A stretch of DNA of 22,186 nt from Prevotella sp. (GTDB lineage Bacteria; Bacteroidota; Bacteroidia; Bacteroidales; Bacteroidaceae), in the NCBI GenBank assembly GCA_017442765.1, contig JAFRZC010000166.1, positions 1-22,186 of the forward strand. The letters run 5' to 3'. This document shows, in pieces, positions 19,334-22,186 of this stretch (position 1 is its first letter; every line of letters begins with the position of its first letter). Made by a program: the position numbers and the translations under genes. Under the pieces are notes generated by a model. That model ran no database searches. It had not been told where the DNA came from and saw nothing but the letters and a program-made list of their open reading frames with translations.

Positions 19334-19443
19334 TGCGAGATATATATGTCTCACTTCCAAGAGATATATGTTTCGGGTGGTGAAAGACCGTGTTTCGGAG
19401 TGCGAAAGACCATGATTTGGGAGTGAAACATATATGTTTCGCA
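19334..19443 (+). repeat. 110-bp MITE-like array of five 22-bp units (copy B)
   Basis: Units of 22, 23, 22, 23 and 20 bp begin at 19334, 19356, 19379, 19401 and 19424. Units 1, 2 and 5 have TATAT cores (unit 5 contains the perfect palindrome GAAACATATATGTTTC); units 3 and 4 contain GAAAGACC. The ends are 19-bp inverted repeats with three mismatches. It is about 86% identical to the reverse complement of 10712-10822. Confidence 0.85.
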
Positions 19444-19446
19444 TTT

Positions 19447-19509
19447 AACGGGGGAGTGAAAGGGGAGTTAAGGGAGATTAAACGGGGAGTGAAAGGGACG
19501 ATAGTGGGG
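19447..19509 (+). repeat. G-rich repeat with 11-bp periodicity
   Basis: Runs of 3-5 G start at 19450, 19462, 19472, 19484, 19495 and 19506, about 11 bp apart, in an otherwise purine-rich strand. The word GGGGAGTGAAAGGG occurs twice, 33 bp apart. It directly follows the 22-bp array. Confidence 0.75.
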
Positions 19510-19519
19510 CAAATGGAAA

Positions 19520-19546
19520 TGTTAAAACGAAAATCGGGTTTTAACA
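19520..19546. repeat. ATGTTAAAA hairpin, copy d
   Basis: Perfect 9-bp arms TGTTAAAAC (19520-19528) and GTTTTAACA (19538-19546) enclose a 9-nt loop. The minus-strand loop (CCGATTTTC) resembles the minus-strand loop of copy b (GCGATTTGT). Confidence 0.8.
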
Positions 19547-19554
19547 CTTCCGCA

Positions 19555-19576
19555 GGTGAGCGCTATATCTTTCACC
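19555..19576. repeat. Isolated 22-bp palindromic unit
   Basis: A 22-bp unit with perfect 5-bp arms GGTGA/TCACC around CTATATC lies 8 bases beyond hairpin d, the counterpart of 10923-10944. The remaining 19577-19672 shows no gene. Confidence 0.7.
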
Positions 19577-19672
19577 TTTCCCGTTAACACTGTTTAACCG
19601 TTTGTTTCCTCCAGCAAAGGAGCAAAACTGAAAAATTTCCCCAAACCTGCAAATTGTTCGGGGAAAAATATG

Positions 19673-19680
19673 TAATTTTG
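19673..19680 (+). promoter_or_regulatory. Probable -7 element of the NUDIX gene promoter
   Basis: TAATTTTG fits TAnnTTTG and lies 35 bases before the chosen ATG (19716). A good -33 match at 19-21 bp is not present, so this is tentative. Confidence 0.5.
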
Positions 19681-19715
19681 CATGGAGAATGAATAGTGAG
19701 CAACAAGGAAGGAAT

Positions 19716-20255
19716 ATGAAAGACATGGACTGGAAGATTCTCGACAGCGAGTATCTCATACGGCGGCCCTGGCTGACGGCGCGGCGCGACCGCGTGCAGC
19801 TGCCCGACGGGCGGATAAAGGAAGAATACTATGTGCTGGAATACCCCACATGGATCAACGTAGTGGCGGTGACCGGCAGCGGCGACATGGTGCTTGTGCG
19901 CCAGTACCGGCATGGTCTGCGGCGCACGGGCTTCGAGATTGTGGCCGGTGTGGTGGAGAAAGGTGAGGAACCTCTGGCGGCCGCAAAGCGCGAGTTGCAA
20001 GAGGAGACGGGCTACGGCGGTGGCGAATGGCGCGAGCTGATGGTCATAGCGGCCAACCCGGGTAGTATGAACAACCTGTCGCACTGCTTCCTCGCAACGG
20101 GCGTGGAGCGTATCTCTGAGCAGCATCTCGACGAGTGCGAGGACATCGAGGTGCACGTGCTCCCACGCGAGGAGGTCAAGGCGATGCTCCTGCGCGGCGA
20201 GTTCATCCAGTCGCTCATGATTGCGCCGCTGCAACGCTATTTCTTCGGTCTTTAG
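19716..20255 (+). CDS. NUDIX hydrolase, ADP-ribose pyrophosphatase-like
   Basis: NUDIX enzymes cleave nucleoside diphosphates linked to another group; similarity in layout to ADP-ribose pyrophosphatases suggests nucleotide-sugar cleanup, but the substrate is inferred. The ATG at 19716 gives 179 residues and follows AAGGAAGG, a possible ribosome binding site; an in-frame ATG at 19689 would add nine residues. The complete NUDIX box runs from G78 through E84 to RELQEETGY (92-100). The N-terminal strand region (YYVLEYPTWINVVAVT) is like that of ADP-ribose pyrophosphatases. The stop lies two bases from that of the convergent lipoprotein gene. No nearby gene indicates its pathway. Confidence 0.9.
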   Translation: MKDMDWKILDSEYLIRRPWLTARRDRVQLPDGRIKEEYYVLEYPTWINVVAVTGSGDMVLVRQYRHGLRRTGFEIVAGVVEKGEEPLAAAKRELQEETGYGGGEWRELMVIAANPGSMNNLSHCFLATGVERISEQHLDECEDIEVHVLPREEVKAMLLRGEFIQSLMIAPLQRYFFGL

Positions 20256-20257
20256 GG

Positions 20258-20644
20258 CTATCTGAGATACCACGTGCCGCCCAGCTCTGTCATCGGGACA
20301 AGCACGCGCTCGCTGGTATTATCGCCATATTGAAATTTGAGATAAACGTCGGCCGTATGCCGGGCAGTATCAACCTCTGACTTTTCGATGTTCACTTCCT
20401 GAATGCCTTTCCGTCTCTTGTTCTGCTCGGCAATAAACTTCCTCATATTCTCCACCAGCTGAGAACGATAGTCAGGCGTGATGGTGTCGGCATGATAGAT
20501 GCCATCGACAAAAGCCTCGTAATCACCGCTTAGCAACTGCTCATAATATTGCTTGGCCACACGTGCCGCCACTTCAGAAGGCTCCCGCTGAGTGCAGGAA
20601 AGCAGCATGAGAAGAACGACGATAAGGGTGTGGGCATTTTTCAT
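20258..20644 (-). CDS. Small predicted lipoprotein of unknown function
   Basis: The 128-residue protein starts with a short hydrophobic signal and a lipobox-like LLSC (C17), so it is probably lipid-anchored in the cell envelope. The mature part has a helical N-terminal half ([27 protein letters not shown], then [18 protein letters not shown]) and a strand-rich C-terminal half ([45 protein letters not shown]). This helix-then-sheet layout with a final GTWYL resembles DUF4878/NTF2-like lipoproteins; that link is from memory of the family shape only. Its ATG overlaps the der stop (ATGA), implying coupled translation. No catalytic residues are apparent. Confidence 0.8.
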   Translation of the reverse strand: MKNAHTLIVVLLMLLSCTQREPSEVAARVAKQYYEQLLSGDYEAFVDGIYHADTITPDYRSQLVENMRKFIAEQNKRRKGIQEVNIEKSEVDTARHTADVYLKFQYGDNTSERVLVPMTELGGTWYLR

Positions 20645-21951
20645 TTCTGACGGATGAAGATGTTGATGGGGCAGCCGGTCATCTGCCAGTTCTCACGGAT
20701 TTTATTCTCAAGGAAACGCTTGTACGGATCTTTCACGTATTGGGGCAGGTTGGCATAGAACACAAACGTGGGTACTTGCGTGCCGGGTATCTGTGAGCAA
20801 TACTTTATCTTGATGTATTTCCCCTTGATCGATGGCGGCGGGAACGCTTCTATCAGTGGAAGCATCACCTCGTTGAGCTTCGTGGTGCCCACCTTCGTGG
20901 TACGGTTCAGATAGACTTGCTTTGCCGTTTCAAGCACCTTGAAGATGCGCTGCTTTGTAAGAGCCGATGCGAAGATAATGGGGAAATCCTTGAAGGGTGC
21001 CATACGGTTGCGGATAGCGGTCTCGAAAGTCTTGATGGCTATGGCGCTCTTGTCTTCCACAAGGTCCCACTTATTGACCACCACGACAAGACTCTTCGAG
21101 TTGCGCTGTATCACCTGAAAGATGTTCATGTCCTGTCCCTCTATGCCACGGGTGGCATCGAGCATGAGGATGCACACGTCGGAGTTCTCGATGGCGCGGA
21201 TGCTGCGCATGACACTGTAGAACTCCAGGTCCTCGGTCACCTTGTTCTTTCGTCGGATGCCTGCCGTATCGACCAGATAGAAGTCGAACCCAAACTTGTT
21301 GTAGCGGGTGTAGATGGAGTCGCGCGTCGTGCCGGCAATGTCGGTCACGATGTTTCGCTCCTCGCCGATAAAAGCATTGATGATGCTCGACTTGCCCACG
21401 TTAGGCCGTCCCACGACAGCGAAGCGGGGGACGCCCTCCTCGGCTTTCTCCTCTTCGACGGAGGGCAGCCGCTCCATGATGATATCAAGCAGGTCGCCCG
21501 TGCCGCTGCCCGAGATAGAACTGATGCAGAAAGGCTCGTCGAGTCCCAGTTTGTAGAACTCATAGGAGTCGAAAATCTGGGTATTGCTGTCCACCTTATT
21601 GGCCACGAGGATGACGGGCAGCTTGGTGCGGCGGAGAATCTCGGCCACGTCAACGTCGAGGTCGGTCACGCCTGTCTTCACATCGACGAGGAAGAGCACA
21701 AGGTCGGCTTCCTCGGTGGCGATGAGCACCTGCTGGCGAATGGCTTCCTCGAAGATGTCGTCGGAATTGACCACCCATCCGCCGGTATCGACAACGGAGA
21801 ACTCCTTGCCGTTCCACTCACACTTCCCGTATTGCCGGTCGCGCGTGGTGCCGGCAATCTCGCTTACGATGGCCTGACGCGAATTGGTCAGTCTATTGAA
21901 GAGGGTCGATTTGCCCACATTGGGCCGTCCCACGATTGCTACTAATGCCAT
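20641..21951 (-). CDS. der: Ribosome biogenesis GTPase Der (EngA)
   Basis: Der is a tandem GTPase needed for assembly of the 50S ribosomal subunit. The ATG at 21951 gives 436 residues ([16 protein letters not shown]); the frame extends five codons further to a TTG that is not needed. The first G domain has GRPNVGKS (8-15), GTTRDR (34-39), DTGG (55-58) and NKVD (118-121). The second has GRPNVGKS (181-188), GTTRDS (207-212), DTAG (228-231) and NKWD (293-296). A KH-like domain (about 350-436) ends [11 protein letters not shown], as in the family. No TAnnTTTG element is obvious upstream, where the gap is filled with repeats. Confidence 0.97.
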   Translation of the reverse strand: MALVAIVGRPNVGKSTLFNRLTNSRQAIVSEIAGTTRDRQYGKCEWNGKEFSVVDTGGWVVNSDDIFEEAIRQQVLIATEEADLVLFLVDVKTGVTDLDVDVAEILRRTKLPVILVANKVDSNTQIFDSYEFYKLGLDEPFCISSISGSGTGDLLDIIMERLPSVEEEKAEEGVPRFAVVGRPNVGKSSIINAFIGEERNIVTDIAGTTRDSIYTRYNKFGFDFYLVDTAGIRRKNKVTEDLEFYSVMRSIRAIENSDVCILMLDATRGIEGQDMNIFQVIQRNSKSLVVVVNKWDLVEDKSAIAIKTFETAIRNRMAPFKDFPIIFASALTKQRIFKVLETAKQVYLNRTTKVGTTKLNEVMLPLIEAFPPPSIKGKYIKIKYCSQIPGTQVPTFVFYANLPQYVKDPYKRFLENKIRENWQMTGCPINIFIRQK

Positions 21952-21981
21952 AATTATTATATTCAAGTTTCGCTTGTGTTC

Positions 21982-22155
21982 AACTTCTTTGTAGTTAAGG
22001 AGTTAAGAAGTTATCGCTTCGCTCGCTCTCCCCCCCCCCCATGGGGGGAGTCGGAGGGGGCTTCAGTAGTTAAGCCATTAGTGTCTCTATAGGAGGCCAT
22101 AGCCCAGGTAAAACTATCGGCTAACTTCTTTAACTACGTAACTTCTATAACTTCA
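21982..22155. repeat. Low-complexity composite repeat with AACTTCTTT/AGTTAAG words
   Basis: The gap upstream of der contains AACTTCTTT at 21982 and 22123, and AGTTAAG at 21993, 22001 and 22068. A poly-C/poly-G palindrome (22030-22048) lies between them. No reading frame or tRNA is visible between 21952 and the window end. Confidence 0.6.
22030..22062 (+). repeat. C11-AT-G6 palindrome followed by TCGGAGGGGGCTT
   Basis: Eleven C (22030-22040), AT, then six G (22043-22048) make the palindrome CCCCCCATGGGGGG plus five extra C. The following AGTCGGAGGGGGCTT resembles the right part of the elements at 18326 and 19203. Confidence 0.75.
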
Positions 22156-22186
22156 GAATGTTGAATTATTATACCGGTTATTTCAC

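Overview
The window looks like chromosomal DNA of a Bacteroidales bacterium, most likely a Prevotella-type organism of moderate GC content. The main evidence is the promoters: TTG/TTTG, a 19-20 bp spacer, then TAnnTTTG, which is the Bacteroidetes sigma factor consensus, seen before tRNA-Val, the OmpA gene, guaB and clpP. Other support comes from the OmpA-type porin, the Bacteroidetes-style MutL, and the guaB-PPIase-surA-ostA-mutL gene order. No phage, transposase, CRISPR array or rRNA is visible. The genus is an inference.

Layout. 1-384 is the end of an unrecognised gene, followed by a terminator and an array of 22-bp repeats (537-668). 833-907 (-) is tRNA-Val(TAC) with its own promoter and terminator. 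1150-2346 (-) is an OmpA-family outer membrane protein. 2516-10427 (-) is a tight operon read guaB, PpiC-type isomerase, SurA-like isomerase, OstA/LptA-like protein, mutL. It combines GMP synthesis, periplasmic folding of outer membrane proteins, LPS transport and mismatch repair. 10428-10961 is a gene-free, repeat-rich gap. 10962-15034 (-) is clpP-clpX-recQ, preceded by tig (15164-16525). lptB (-) and mlaE-mlaF (+) diverge from a small shared promoter region around 17484-17575. 19144-19715 is a second repeat-rich gap. A NUDIX hydrolase (+) then converges on a der-lipoprotein operon (-), and the window ends in a low-complexity repeat.

The genes are ordinary housekeeping genes; the unusual content is between them. 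Three gaps (537-668, 10712-10822, 19334-19443) hold arrays of a degenerate, near-palindromic unit of about 22 bp (two helical turns), with TATAT or GAAAGACCGT cores. The second and third arrays are about 86% identical over 111 bp by hand alignment but inverted relative to each other. Each is bracketed by hairpins built on ATGTTAAAA/TTTTAACAT and followed by one isolated 22-bp palindrome, giving two composite modules of about 410-420 bp with matching layout. I do not recognise this as a named repeat family. It could be a mobile palindromic repeat, an array of protein-binding sites, or a structured RNA. A heptamer tandem repeat between the mirror-image, almost leaderless promoters of lptB and mlaE is a second candidate for unusual regulation.
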